From: an uncultured Bacteroidales bacterium | GTDB lineage: Bacteria; Bacteroidota; Bacteroidia; Bacteroidales; UBA932 | Direction of reading: 5' to 3' | Assembly: GCA_947253655.1 (NCBI GenBank) | Contig: CAMYAE010000006.1 | Span: 1-64,000, forward strand | DNA: 64,000 nt | In this document: one piece after another, positions 52,360 through 60,995 of the stretch | Position numbering within the stretch: the stretch's first letter is position 1 | Layout: every line of letters begins with the position of its first letter | The notes under the pieces: generated by a model | Told to the model about the DNA's origin: nothing | The model's input: only the letters and a program-made list of their open reading frames with translations | Databases searched by the model: none | Position numbers and translations under genes: made by a program

Positions 52360-55300
52360 ATGAGTAACAGTATCAAGAAATTGTGGACAACTGCAATAGT
52401 TGTACTTGCAATCAGTGTCGGTTTTTCTAATGCACAGGCACTTATAACTATTACCGGCACAGTCGTGGATGAGTCCGATACGGGCATTCCAGGAGCTTAT
52501 GTAGTCGTGAAAAATGAGACACGAGGAGTCATTACCGGCGTCGATGGCAAATTCACACTCGAAGTCAATGAAAATGACATTCTTCAAGTATCCTTCCTTG
52601 GATATAATGACCAGGAGATTAAGGTTGGAAATAGAACCGACATAACTATCAAGATGTCGCCTTCGAAAGACATGCTCGATGAAGTTACGTTTGTAGCTTA
52701 TGGTTCGCAGCGTAAGTCCAGTGTTATCGGCTCTATCAGTACTATCAAGGCGGACGCCCTTGCCAGCCCGGCCGGAAAACTTTCCACAGGTCTGGCAGGA
52801 AAATTGGCCGGTATCGTTTCTATGCAGAGAACGGGAGAGCCCGGTGCAGGTTCGGACTTCTGGATTCGAGGTGTCAATACTTTCGGGGCAAATGCCAAAC
52901 CACTCATTCTTGTAGACGGTATTGAGCGAGATATGGATCTGGTAGACACAGATGATATAGCTTCTTTCTCTATACTTAAGGATGCTACGGCTACGGCTCT
53001 TTATGGAGTAAGGGGTGCGAACGGCATAGTGCTTATAACTACTAAGCGTGGTCAGGAAAGCAGGCCGAAAGTGAATTTCAAAGCCGAATATGGACTAACC
53101 CAGCCTGTAAAGGTCCCTAAGTTGGCTAATACTGCACAATGGATAGACTACTATAACGAGTTATATATTGATTCCGGAAGTTTGCCTGTCATAGATGACT
53201 ACCAGAGGGAAATGTATTTGAGCGGGGCCGATCCCGATCTTTATCCTTCCGTAGATTGGGTAAGTACGGTATTCAAGAATATGGCTAATACCGGAAGGGT
53301 GAATATGAATGTCACCGGTGGCACTAAGAGCGTTCGTTACTATGTTGGAGCGTCATACTACATGGAGGACGGTATCTTCAATGTGGTGAAGGATAAAAAT
53401 TATGCCAAATATGACAACCAGATCCGCTTTGATAAATTCAATTTCCGCTCAAATGTGGATATAGATGTAACCAAATCCACTACGCTTGCAATTTCTATTT
53501 CTACACAGTACTATACGAAGACTACTCCGGGCGAAAACCTTGCGGATATCTACGCATACACGATGTACTCTACCCCTATCGCATCGCCTCCTGTTTTTAG
53601 CGACGGGACCTTGGCAAATCCGGAGGGCGGTATAAATCCATACAGGATGCTGAATTCGTCCGGCTATAAGAGAGCAACAAATATTGTAGCACAATCTCTT
53701 ATCTCACTTACTCAGGACTTCTCGGACATCATTACCAACGGACTCAGGGCTAATATAAAATATTCTTGGGATGCGGATAACGGTAATGTGCTCGGACGTA
53801 TATTGAACCCTACGCGTTACTATGCGACAGGCCGCGATAAAGACGGAAACATAATTTACAAGCCTTGGAACGAAGGTACAAACTATATGTCCCTGTCAAG
53901 ATCTAATTCCAGTTGGACTACTACCAACTTTGAGGCGAGCCTTATTTATGAAAGGGAATTCAATTATGCACATAACGTAAGCGGACTTTTGCTTTTCAGT
54001 GCACGCAATAAATACAAAAATGTCCCGACCACCTTTGAAGAATCGTTCGCATATAAAAATATGGGTCTTGCTGGACGTGCAACCTACTCTTACAAGGACC
54101 GCTACTTTGGCGAATTTAACTTCGGCTATAACGGTTCTGAAAACTTCGCTCCGGGGAAACGTTTCGGATTCTTCCCTTCCATAGCTGTGGGTTATATGAT
54201 TAGTAATGAACCATTCTGGGAATCTATTAAAGAATCGGTTAATCTTCTGAAATTCAAAGTCTCTTACGGTAAGATCGGCAACGACCGTATCGGCGGTTCA
54301 AGGAGATTTGCATACAACTCCACCGTAAATACCGCAGCCCCTGGATTTGTTTTTGGAACTACTCCTATCGTTATTAATGGTATAACGACCGGAGAGGTGG
54401 GCAACAGGTTAGTACAGTGGGAGGAAGCACAGAAATTCAATGCGGGTATAGAACTTACTCTTTTAAAAGATTTTTCTTTCCAACTCGATTACTTCTCGGA
54501 TCGCCGCCGCGGAATTTTCATCGTGCGACAAAGTACTCCGCCTATTGTAGGACTGAACAAGCAGCAATGGGTCAATCTCGGAGAAATGGAAAACAAAGGT
54601 GTTGATATGAGTTTTCAGTATGAACACTATTTCGGAGATCTCTATGTTTCGGCAAGAGGAAATTATACTTTTAACCGGAATAAAAAACTCTACGATGATC
54701 TTCCGGATCAGATCTGGTCATACCAAAACCTGACCGGATTCGCTTATAATCAGCAGTTCGGCCTTATCGCTGAGGGTCTTTTTAAAGATCAAAAAGATAT
54801 AGACAATTGGCCAAAGCAGGATTTCGGAGATGTCCGGCCCGGAGATATAAAATATAGGGATGTTAATGGCGATGGCGTTGTAAATAATTTTGACAAGGTG
54901 GCTATCGGCTACACCACCATTCCGGAAATAAACTACGGTTTTGGAGTAAGCCTCGGCTATAAGGGCATAGATTTTTCTATGTTCTTTCAAGGAGTTGCTA
55001 ATGTAACCCGAATAATTGCAGGGCAAAACCTGTTCGGGGCCTCTTCTCAGATACACAAGCTCGGACAAATATATGAGGATGTGGCTCTGAACCGTTGGAC
55101 CCTCGAAAATCAAAATCCTAATGCACCGTATCCTCGTCTGTCCTTGAATAAGGTGGAAAACAATCAGCAGACATCTACATATTGGCAGAGAGATATGAGT
55201 TTTATTCGTCTTAAAAATATGGAAATCGGCTACAAGATTCCTAATAGTATCACTAATAAAATAGGTCTTTCTACAGTACGTTTCTATTTGCAAGGTTTTA

Positions 55301-55413
55301 ACTTGTTGACTTTCTCTAAATTCAAACTCTGGGATCCGGAGCTTGATTCAAGTTATGGTAATGTCTATCCTACAATGCGTACATATACATTCGGTGTAAA
55401 CCTCAATTTCTAA
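52360..55413 (+). CDS. SusC/RagA family TonB-dependent transporter (module C)
   Basis: A 1017-residue TonB-linked transporter. Signal peptide to about residue 26, a carboxypeptidase D regulatory-like domain (30-110; ITGTVVDESDTGIPGAYV), TonB-box region LDEVTFVAYGSQRKSSV, plug with LYGVRGANGIVLITTKRG, and a barrel ending TFGVNLNF with a terminal Phe. It is of the class paired with long SusDs. It lies between the GH89 gene and SusD with short gaps on both sides (24 and 5 bp). Confidence 0.97.
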   Translation: MSNSIKKLWTTAIVVLAISVGFSNAQALITITGTVVDESDTGIPGAYVVVKNETRGVITGVDGKFTLEVNENDILQVSFLGYNDQEIKVGNRTDITIKMSPSKDMLDEVTFVAYGSQRKSSVIGSISTIKADALASPAGKLSTGLAGKLAGIVSMQRTGEPGAGSDFWIRGVNTFGANAKPLILVDGIERDMDLVDTDDIASFSILKDATATALYGVRGANGIVLITTKRGQESRPKVNFKAEYGLTQPVKVPKLANTAQWIDYYNELYIDSGSLPVIDDYQREMYLSGADPDLYPSVDWVSTVFKNMANTGRVNMNVTGGTKSVRYYVGASYYMEDGIFNVVKDKNYAKYDNQIRFDKFNFRSNVDIDVTKSTTLAISISTQYYTKTTPGENLADIYAYTMYSTPIASPPVFSDGTLANPEGGINPYRMLNSSGYKRATNIVAQSLISLTQDFSDIITNGLRANIKYSWDADNGNVLGRILNPTRYYATGRDKDGNIIYKPWNEGTNYMSLSRSNSSWTTTNFEASLIYEREFNYAHNVSGLLLFSARNKYKNVPTTFEESFAYKNMGLAGRATYSYKDRYFGEFNFGYNGSENFAPGKRFGFFPSIAVGYMISNEPFWESIKESVNLLKFKVSYGKIGNDRIGGSRRFAYNSTVNTAAPGFVFGTTPIVINGITTGEVGNRLVQWEEAQKFNAGIELTLLKDFSFQLDYFSDRRRGIFIVRQSTPPIVGLNKQQWVNLGEMENKGVDMSFQYEHYFGDLYVSARGNYTFNRNKKLYDDLPDQIWSYQNLTGFAYNQQFGLIAEGLFKDQKDIDNWPKQDFGDVRPGDIKYRDVNGDGVVNNFDKVAIGYTTIPEINYGFGVSLGYKGIDFSMFFQGVANVTRIIAGQNLFGASSQIHKLGQIYEDVALNRWTLENQNPNAPYPRLSLNKVENNQQTSTYWQRDMSFIRLKNMEIGYKIPNSITNKIGLSTVRFYLQGFNLLTFSKFKLWDPELDSSYGNVYPTMRTYTFGVNLNF

Positions 55414-55418
55414 GAAAT

Positions 55419-57362
55419 ATGAAACAAATTAAAAACATTATATTAGTTATCACAGCCACTTTTGCGTTGAGTTCTTGCGACGGTTTCTTCGATGTAGATC
55501 TGAAAGATCAGGCTACTCTCGAAGAAGTATTCTCGCAAAGCACATCGACTCATAGATATCTTTCGCACTGCTATTCTTACATTCCGCTTGATGAGGAGAT
55601 AGTAGGAAGTGATGGCTGGACAGTAGCTCGTAGCGATGAATCCCGTTATTCATGGTACCAGTGGGTTTACTACGAGCTTTACAGGAACGGGAGCTATTCC
55701 AGTACGACACCAAGTTCCGTCACCTACTTCAACTTTTTCAGCAAATTCTATACAGGCATAAACCAATGCACTATATTCATGCAAAACGTGGATAGGGACA
55801 AACAGGACAGCGAGGCTGTGCGTAAGTACATGTCGTATGAAGCCCGTTTTCTTAGAGCTTTTTACTACTATTGTCTCTTCCGTCAGTATGGGCCTGTATA
55901 TGTCTGGGGAGATGCTCCGGCCAACGAAAGTATAATTCCTACGGATTGTGACAGACACACTGTAAAGCAGAATATAGACTTTATGGTCGAAGAACTCGAT
56001 AAGTGTATTGAAAACCTGCCGATGAGTGTCGGTGAGCTGGAATCAGAGGCGAATTATAGGGGGCGTGTCACAAAAGGGGCCGCTATGGCACTTAAATCAC
56101 GTATCCTGCTCTGGGCTGCATCGCCGCTTTACAATGGTGGAGCGGATTGGCTTAAAGGTATAAAAAATATATATGGAGATGATATTTTCCCTTCTTCAGA
56201 AGATCAGTCGAGGTGGGAAGAGGCCGCAAAGGCAGCGAAGGCTATAATCGATCTTAATGAATGGAAACTCTGTAAGGCCAAAACCTCATCAGGAGATGTG
56301 TTCGCAGATGGATTTAATGCTTATCAGAGAGTCATATTCGATCCTTGGAACGAGGAGACTATATGGGGCTGGTGGAAGAGAACATCCAATGCTTACGACT
56401 ATATGGGCGGAGCAGGAGCGCTTCTTGGCTGTTCGTGCCCTAACTTTTCCGATAAGAGTATTCTCTGGGGATTTGGAGGTATAGCACCATCTCTAAAACT
56501 CGTTGATACATACGCTATGTTTGAGACAGGACGCTTCCCTGTTACGGGATACGAGAAAAACAGCCATGGCAACGACTATTCTCGTCCTATTGTTGATGCT
56601 CGTTCTCATTATCAGGCAAATGGGTGGAAAGAAAATTATTCGCAACCTGTTAATGCAGCTTGGGCACCTGCTTTCAAAGCTCATAATTCCACAATTGGTC
56701 GTGAACCTCGTTTTTACGCCAGCATTCTTCCTAACGGATATTATTGGCCCGATAAGAACATAAAGAAGCGTTTCACCTGCTATAGCGGTAAAGATGTTAC
56801 GGCTCCGTGGGCTGCTTCCGGAAGTGCCGTGCGTGTAGGTTATGCTTGGGTAAGATTCTATCCTGTTGATCACCCTCTAAAAGTGCAGAGCGACTACACC
56901 GGTTTGAAACACGTATATCCGGCTTTCCGCATGGCAGAAGTCTATTTGAATTACGCAGAGGCTTGCAATGAAAAGCCGAATCGTGATGAGTCCGAGGCCT
57001 TCAAATATCTCAATATGGTTCGTGAACGGGTAGGTCTGAACAAGGTGGAAGAGGCGTATCCTGAGGTCAGGGGCAATAAAGGACTTCTCAGGGCTCTCAT
57101 AAAGAAAGAAAGGATGGTGGAATTTGCTATGGAAAATATGCGACACTACGATTCTTGCCGCTGGTTAGACGCCGAGGATGAGTACCCTTGTGACAACTGG
57201 ACACTTAAATGCAAAGCCGACAACTATGAAGATTCTTACAACAGGGTCACAGATGAGTTCATAGGCGGAGCCGCAGCATTCGGAAAGAAGGATTACCTTT
57301 TCCCATTCTATTCCGGGGACCTTGCAAAGATGCCTAGATGGACGCAGAACTATGGTTTTTAA
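55419..57362 (+). CDS. SusD/RagB family lipoprotein (module C)
   Basis: A 647-residue SusD-type lipoprotein, longer than average. Lipobox ALSSC (Cys20) then DGFFDVDLKDQATLEEVF. Helical blocks SYEARFLRAFYYYCLFRQYGPVYVWG and GAAMALKSRILLWAASPLYNGG (split here: FLRAFYYYCLFRQYGP and ALKSRILLWAASPLY) and the C-terminal RMAEVYLNYAEACNE, LNMVRERVGLN, FAMENMRHYDSCRW are clear. It starts 5 bp after SusC and its 3' end lies 11 bp before the next gene's start. Confidence 0.96.
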   Translation: MKQIKNIILVITATFALSSCDGFFDVDLKDQATLEEVFSQSTSTHRYLSHCYSYIPLDEEIVGSDGWTVARSDESRYSWYQWVYYELYRNGSYSSTTPSSVTYFNFFSKFYTGINQCTIFMQNVDRDKQDSEAVRKYMSYEARFLRAFYYYCLFRQYGPVYVWGDAPANESIIPTDCDRHTVKQNIDFMVEELDKCIENLPMSVGELESEANYRGRVTKGAAMALKSRILLWAASPLYNGGADWLKGIKNIYGDDIFPSSEDQSRWEEAAKAAKAIIDLNEWKLCKAKTSSGDVFADGFNAYQRVIFDPWNEETIWGWWKRTSNAYDYMGGAGALLGCSCPNFSDKSILWGFGGIAPSLKLVDTYAMFETGRFPVTGYEKNSHGNDYSRPIVDARSHYQANGWKENYSQPVNAAWAPAFKAHNSTIGREPRFYASILPNGYYWPDKNIKKRFTCYSGKDVTAPWAASGSAVRVGYAWVRFYPVDHPLKVQSDYTGLKHVYPAFRMAEVYLNYAEACNEKPNRDESEAFKYLNMVRERVGLNKVEEAYPEVRGNKGLLRALIKKERMVEFAMENMRHYDSCRWLDAEDEYPCDNWTLKCKADNYEDSYNRVTDEFIGGAAAFGKKDYLFPFYSGDLAKMPRWTQNYGF

Positions 57363-57373
57363 TAGAAAGAGAT

Positions 57374-58954
57374 ATGAATAAAAGAAATATAATAACTTGT
57401 ATAGCATTAGCAGCTATTACATTATCCGGCTGTAAGCATGATTTGGAGCATAATATGGTTCCTGACAAATTGGGTTTCTCGTACAAATCACAGCTCCAGC
57501 AACCATCTGTTTTCAACAACTCTATGGATGTGGCTGTCATCAAAAGCGGGAAAGGGCGTTCTTCCGCTACAGCGAAGATAGAGCTTCTGACCGAAGAGGA
57601 ATTTACAAAGTGGTGCTTGCACAATGGGGCTTTTGTGGAAAAAACAGATGACATAACGGGTGAAATCTCAAAGAGCCCGGCATTCAAATTGGCACCGACA
57701 TCTTCTTATGAGCTGTCAGAAAAAGAACTCAACTTTTCCGCTTCCGATATTCGAAAATTATTAAAAGTTAATTGGAATACTGAATTCTTTGCCAACTCCG
57801 CCATAAACGGAGCGGAATATGCTATAGGACTCAAAATCGTAGATTCATCTATCGGACTGGGAGACAATCGCGACACATTGATTATACATCCTGGATTCAC
57901 TCGTGTTAGTTTCAGGGACAAGATTTTAAAATCCCTGTTCCCGACATTGAAGGATGCAGAAAGCGTCAACCAATATGAGGGTGAGGTTAATATCAACAAG
58001 GCTATTCCTTCACAGGATGTAGTTCTTGAGCTGGGTATAAACAACAATCTCATAGCAAGAGAATCGGAAATCAGCGGAAAAGAATATAAGCCGGCTCCGC
58101 AGGGATTGTTCGACATTGTTAGCAATACGGTTACTATCAAGGCAGGGGAGACCATATCCCACTTCGACTATAAAATCGACCTCACCGTATTGTTCAATAA
58201 TGAGGGCAAGTTCCTGGAAACCAATGTTAATTACATGATTCCTATAGTATTTTCAAAGAAAACTCCCGAACTTATAGGGGACGGTAAGGCTCCTGTATGC
58301 TATGTGATAGTCGCTGTAGTGGACGAGGATAACGTAACGCCTCCGGAGGGGCCGGTAAGCGTGATCCACGGACCTTGGGAAGTATTGGAAGGAAAAGACC
58401 TTCACATCGGAGGGGATCCGGCGTGCCCATCTCCTGGATGGTATTCAAATTACAACACGACTAAACTTGTAGATTGGAATTTCGAATTCGGTAACAATAC
58501 CGATGCTTCCAAAAACGGATATTGGGGGTCTTATTTCTGGTCTCCTATTGAATTCCCTATGGTATTTGTATTTGATACCGGTTCTACTTATATATTCAAC
58601 AGGTTCTATAAAGTGGATTCCAATATATATCAGGGGCAATTCAGAAACTTTGAAGTTTATGTCGCCAAGGAATATGCTGGTGCAGAGACTTTCTGGAAGC
58701 TTGCATGTAAAGGGAAAACAGGTTTCAAAGGTTGGCAGAACTACAATTTAACAAAAGAAGACGGAGTTCAGAACATAGATAAGGTTCTGGAGATGTTCTC
58801 ATATCCTATACCAGAAAATAAGACAGCGGAAGGTAGTGAAGTCAATTACACCCGCGGCCGTTATGTTAAATTATGTATAACTGCAAGTTCTAAGATTGAC
58901 AATAAGGATTGCGGTTATATTATGGAATTTTATGCAGATGGTTGGGAGATTTAG
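57374..58954 (+). CDS. DUF1735-type surface lipoprotein with C-terminal discoidin-like domain
   Basis: The start at 57374 gives a proper lipoprotein signal (IALAAITLSGC, Cys20); the open frame extends further up but overlaps SusD. Residues about 30-160 and 170-310 form two DUF1735/BT_3987-like beta domains (VIKSGKGRSSATAKIELL; VNINKAIPSQDVVLELG). The C-terminal 180 residues (from WNFEFGNN to IMEFYADGWEI) look like an F5/8-type C (discoidin) carbohydrate-binding domain. It is at the SusE position, so a surface glycan-binding role is likely. Confidence 0.82.
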   Translation: MNKRNIITCIALAAITLSGCKHDLEHNMVPDKLGFSYKSQLQQPSVFNNSMDVAVIKSGKGRSSATAKIELLTEEEFTKWCLHNGAFVEKTDDITGEISKSPAFKLAPTSSYELSEKELNFSASDIRKLLKVNWNTEFFANSAINGAEYAIGLKIVDSSIGLGDNRDTLIIHPGFTRVSFRDKILKSLFPTLKDAESVNQYEGEVNINKAIPSQDVVLELGINNNLIARESEISGKEYKPAPQGLFDIVSNTVTIKAGETISHFDYKIDLTVLFNNEGKFLETNVNYMIPIVFSKKTPELIGDGKAPVCYVIVAVVDEDNVTPPEGPVSVIHGPWEVLEGKDLHIGGDPACPSPGWYSNYNTTKLVDWNFEFGNNTDASKNGYWGSYFWSPIEFPMVFVFDTGSTYIFNRFYKVDSNIYQGQFRNFEVYVAKEYAGAETFWKLACKGKTGFKGWQNYNLTKEDGVQNIDKVLEMFSYPIPENKTAEGSEVNYTRGRYVKLCITASSKIDNKDCGYIMEFYADGWEI

Positions 58955-60386
58955 ATTATCATTGGTGCTTTTCTTCTCTTTGATAACATTTTCCTGTGTT
59001 TCAAAGGAGGGAAAGCCCTCTTATAAAGCGAATCCCGCTTTGAGGATAAGCTTAATAGAGGTGTCTTCCACTCGCGGAAGTTTTCTTTTAGAGACTATAA
59101 ATGCTACGGGAGCCAGTATTTTATGTCAGGAAGCTTCACAGCCAAGCCCGTCAGCTGATTTTGTCGCAGACAAGGGCTTGAGTGTAGCGGCAGGGAAAAA
59201 CGAAATTACAGGTTTGAAGCCGGGGCAAAACTACGTTCTCTATGGAGTTGCGACAGACGATAAAGGCCGTAAAGGAAATATTTCCCGATGTGCCTTTTCC
59301 ACCTTAAAATCAGCCAACGGACTATATGATTGGGAAGAATCGAGAACCGCCAAACCTTCATATAGCAACCTTGCCCTATGTTACGGAGGGTCTGCACATA
59401 GAAAGCCGTTTCTGTGGAATGAAGACAGGTTCGATCACCATGTAACCTACACCGATGAAGATAAGAATACGCAATGGCTTTTTGATGCATTCTTGGCCAT
59501 CGAGTTTGTGGATACCAAAAACAACAAGGCTTATGTGCTTGGTAACGGACGTCCGTCTGCGGACAAAGACTCTTGGATAGCTCTTATGAACTATTGGTTT
59601 GACAAAGAGAATGGATTTTCAGCCCTTGATAAAAGTGTAGGAAAGGCTATAGACAAGATAGGCGAGCCTGCAACCAAACGTAAAGTAATAATGACGCTTC
59701 CGGATCCGATTATATATCAAAATTACAAAGATATGTCCTCCAGTACTACCTATTGGGGATTTATCAATGGAAAACGCATGGATTTCAGTAAGGCTTCCGA
59801 TAGACTTTCGGTCATGAAATGGTATATTGATGAAGTTCGTGCCAGGTGGAACAGAGCGAATTATAAGAATCTTGAATTTATCGGATTTTATATTGTAAGC
59901 GAGGATCTTGCCATACCGGGCTATGGCTGGAGTGCCGAATTGAAGCATTGGGAAGATATATATCCTGAAATCAGTAACTATATCCATGCATGTAATGAGA
60001 CTGTTACCTGGATTCCATATAATTCTGCCGGAGGCCACCAATTATGGAAGCGATTTAATATTGATTATGTTATGATGCAGCCAAACTACTTCTGGCATCC
60101 GGAATACGATATGAACAAATATATGTCTATGGTGCTGAATAACGGCCTTTCTATGGAGTTCGAAATGGATGAGGCCATATTGGAGAAGAACGCTGATTCT
60201 TATGGATACAGAGCACGCTTCTATGAGTACATGTCTATGTGCAAGAAAATGGGCTTATACGGGAAGAGAGAGCTTTCATATTATTTCGGCACTAATGACT
60301 TTTATGAATTGAGCGTATCCCGTTACCCAAAAGATTCCAAACTCTATAATGAATTGTGCAAATTCATTATAAATAGCATACATTAA
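58938..60386 (+). CDS. DUF4855 family lipoprotein (island copy 2), with N-terminal Fn3-like domain
   Basis: Start at the ATG at 58938 (or 58932) inside the end of the preceding gene; lipobox LITFSC with Cys20. Residues about 35-125 look like a fibronectin-III-like domain. The DUF4855 part (about 140-482) shares order and landmarks with the module A copy: ALCYGGSAHRKPFLWNEDRFD, WLFDAFLAIEF, KWYIDEVR (294-301), GFYIVSE (316-322), QPNYFW (381-386) and MEFEMDE (406-412). Candidate catalytic acids are Glu322 and Glu407 or Glu409. It is the last gene of module C and is followed by a strong terminator. The two copies are diverged, so each may suit its own module. Confidence 0.85.
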   Translation: MVGRFRLSLVLFFSLITFSCVSKEGKPSYKANPALRISLIEVSSTRGSFLLETINATGASILCQEASQPSPSADFVADKGLSVAAGKNEITGLKPGQNYVLYGVATDDKGRKGNISRCAFSTLKSANGLYDWEESRTAKPSYSNLALCYGGSAHRKPFLWNEDRFDHHVTYTDEDKNTQWLFDAFLAIEFVDTKNNKAYVLGNGRPSADKDSWIALMNYWFDKENGFSALDKSVGKAIDKIGEPATKRKVIMTLPDPIIYQNYKDMSSSTTYWGFINGKRMDFSKASDRLSVMKWYIDEVRARWNRANYKNLEFIGFYIVSEDLAIPGYGWSAELKHWEDIYPEISNYIHACNETVTWIPYNSAGGHQLWKRFNIDYVMMQPNYFWHPEYDMNKYMSMVLNNGLSMEFEMDEAILEKNADSYGYRARFYEYMSMCKKMGLYGKRELSYYFGTNDFYELSVSRYPKDSKLYNELCKFIINSIH

Positions 60387-60410
60387 TCCTTTACAAGGAT
60401 ATTTATTAAA

Positions 60411-60453
60411 AATTGCCAAATCCGTTATAATGCGGATTTGGCAATTCATTTTT
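60411..60453 (+). terminator. Strong Rho-independent terminator at the right end of the island
   Basis: A perfect 14-bp stem (60411-60424 with 60433-60446) around an 8-nt loop, followed by CATTTTTG. It ends the module C transcript before the tRNA gene. Confidence 0.92.
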
Positions 60454-60454
60454 G

Positions 60455-60528
60455 TGGTCCCAACAGGGCATGATCCTGTGACCCCCTGATTATGAGTCAG
60501 ATGCTCTAACCAACTGAGCTATGGGACC
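60455..60528 (-). tRNA. tRNA-Met (anticodon CAT, probably elongator), unusual T-loop
   Basis: The minus strand folds as a 74-nt tRNA: perfect acceptor GGTCCCA/TGGGACC, D-arm GCTC..GAGC, anticodon loop CTCATAA (CAT), T-stem ACAGG/CCTGT and discriminator A; CCA is not encoded. The T-loop reads ATCATGC where TTCRAnY is expected, so the 54-58 pair is A-T instead of T-A. CAT tRNAs can be elongator Met, initiator or lysidine-modified Ile2. The first acceptor pair G-C excludes an initiator of the mismatched type, and the GGTCACAGG region looks like elongator Met. Ile2 cannot be fully excluded. Confidence 0.88.
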
Positions 60529-60536
60529 AATTCATC

Positions 60537-60557
60537 AAAGTGGGTAACACCCACTTT
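60537..60557. repeat. Perfect 9-bp hairpin between promoter and tRNA-Met
   Basis: AAAGTGGGT (60537-60545) and ACCCACTTT (60549-60557) with a 3-nt loop. It lies 1 bp after the -7 box and 8 bp before the tRNA 5' end on the minus strand. It could mark the rpsJ transcript end or a tRNA-precursor leader structure. Confidence 0.6.
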
Positions 60558-60558
60558 G

Positions 60559-60566
60559 CAAATATA
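60559..60566 (-). promoter_or_regulatory. -7 box (TATATTTG) for tRNA-Met
   Basis: TAnnTTTG match on the minus strand, 30 bp before the tRNA 5' end. No -33 TTTG at the expected distance. Confidence 0.5.
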
Positions 60567-60658
60567 ACACTTTTTGCTCATCCTGCCACGTTTTTTTTGA
60601 AAAACCTTTGTCTGTTGTATCCATTCGCGGTTTTCCGCAACTCGGACGAGCATCAATG

Positions 60659-60964
60659 TCAGACTTTGATCTCTACTTCAACACCTGAAGGCAGCTCAAG
60701 CTTCATCAGAGAATCGACTGTTTTCGCATTGGAATCATCGATATCCAGCAACCTGCAGTATGAATTGAGTTCGAACTGCTCACGAGCCTTTTTGTTTACA
60801 AAGGTTGATCTGTTTACAGTGAATATCTTCTTGTCGGTAGGGAGCGGAATTGGACCGCAGACCTTTGCACCGGTAGCAATCACTGTGTCAGCAATCTTCT
60901 TTGCAGACTTGTCGAGCAACATATGATCGAATGATTTGAGTTTTATTCTTATTTTCTGACTCAT
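60659..60964 (-). CDS. rpsJ: 30S ribosomal protein S10
   Basis: Full 101-residue S10: SQKIRIKLKSFDH at the N-terminus, ATGAKVCGPIPLPT, and a C-terminal VDSLMKLELPSGVEVEIKV. Component of the 30S head and also the NusE transcription-elongation factor. It follows fusA by 31 bp on the same strand, the usual Bacteroidota order. The next genes of the S10 operon (rplC and so on) do not follow here. Confidence 0.98.
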   Translation of the reverse strand: MSQKIRIKLKSFDHMLLDKSAKKIADTVIATGAKVCGPIPLPTDKKIFTVNRSTFVNKKAREQFELNSYCRLLDIDDSNAKTVDSLMKLELPSGVEVEIKV

Positions 60965-60995
60965 ATCAATATTGTTTACCGTTTATAAATTATTA

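Noticed and set aside
57338..57373. Upstream extension of the DUF1735-type lipoprotein
   Set aside because: It overlaps the SusD end and displaces the lipoprotein signal from the N-terminus.
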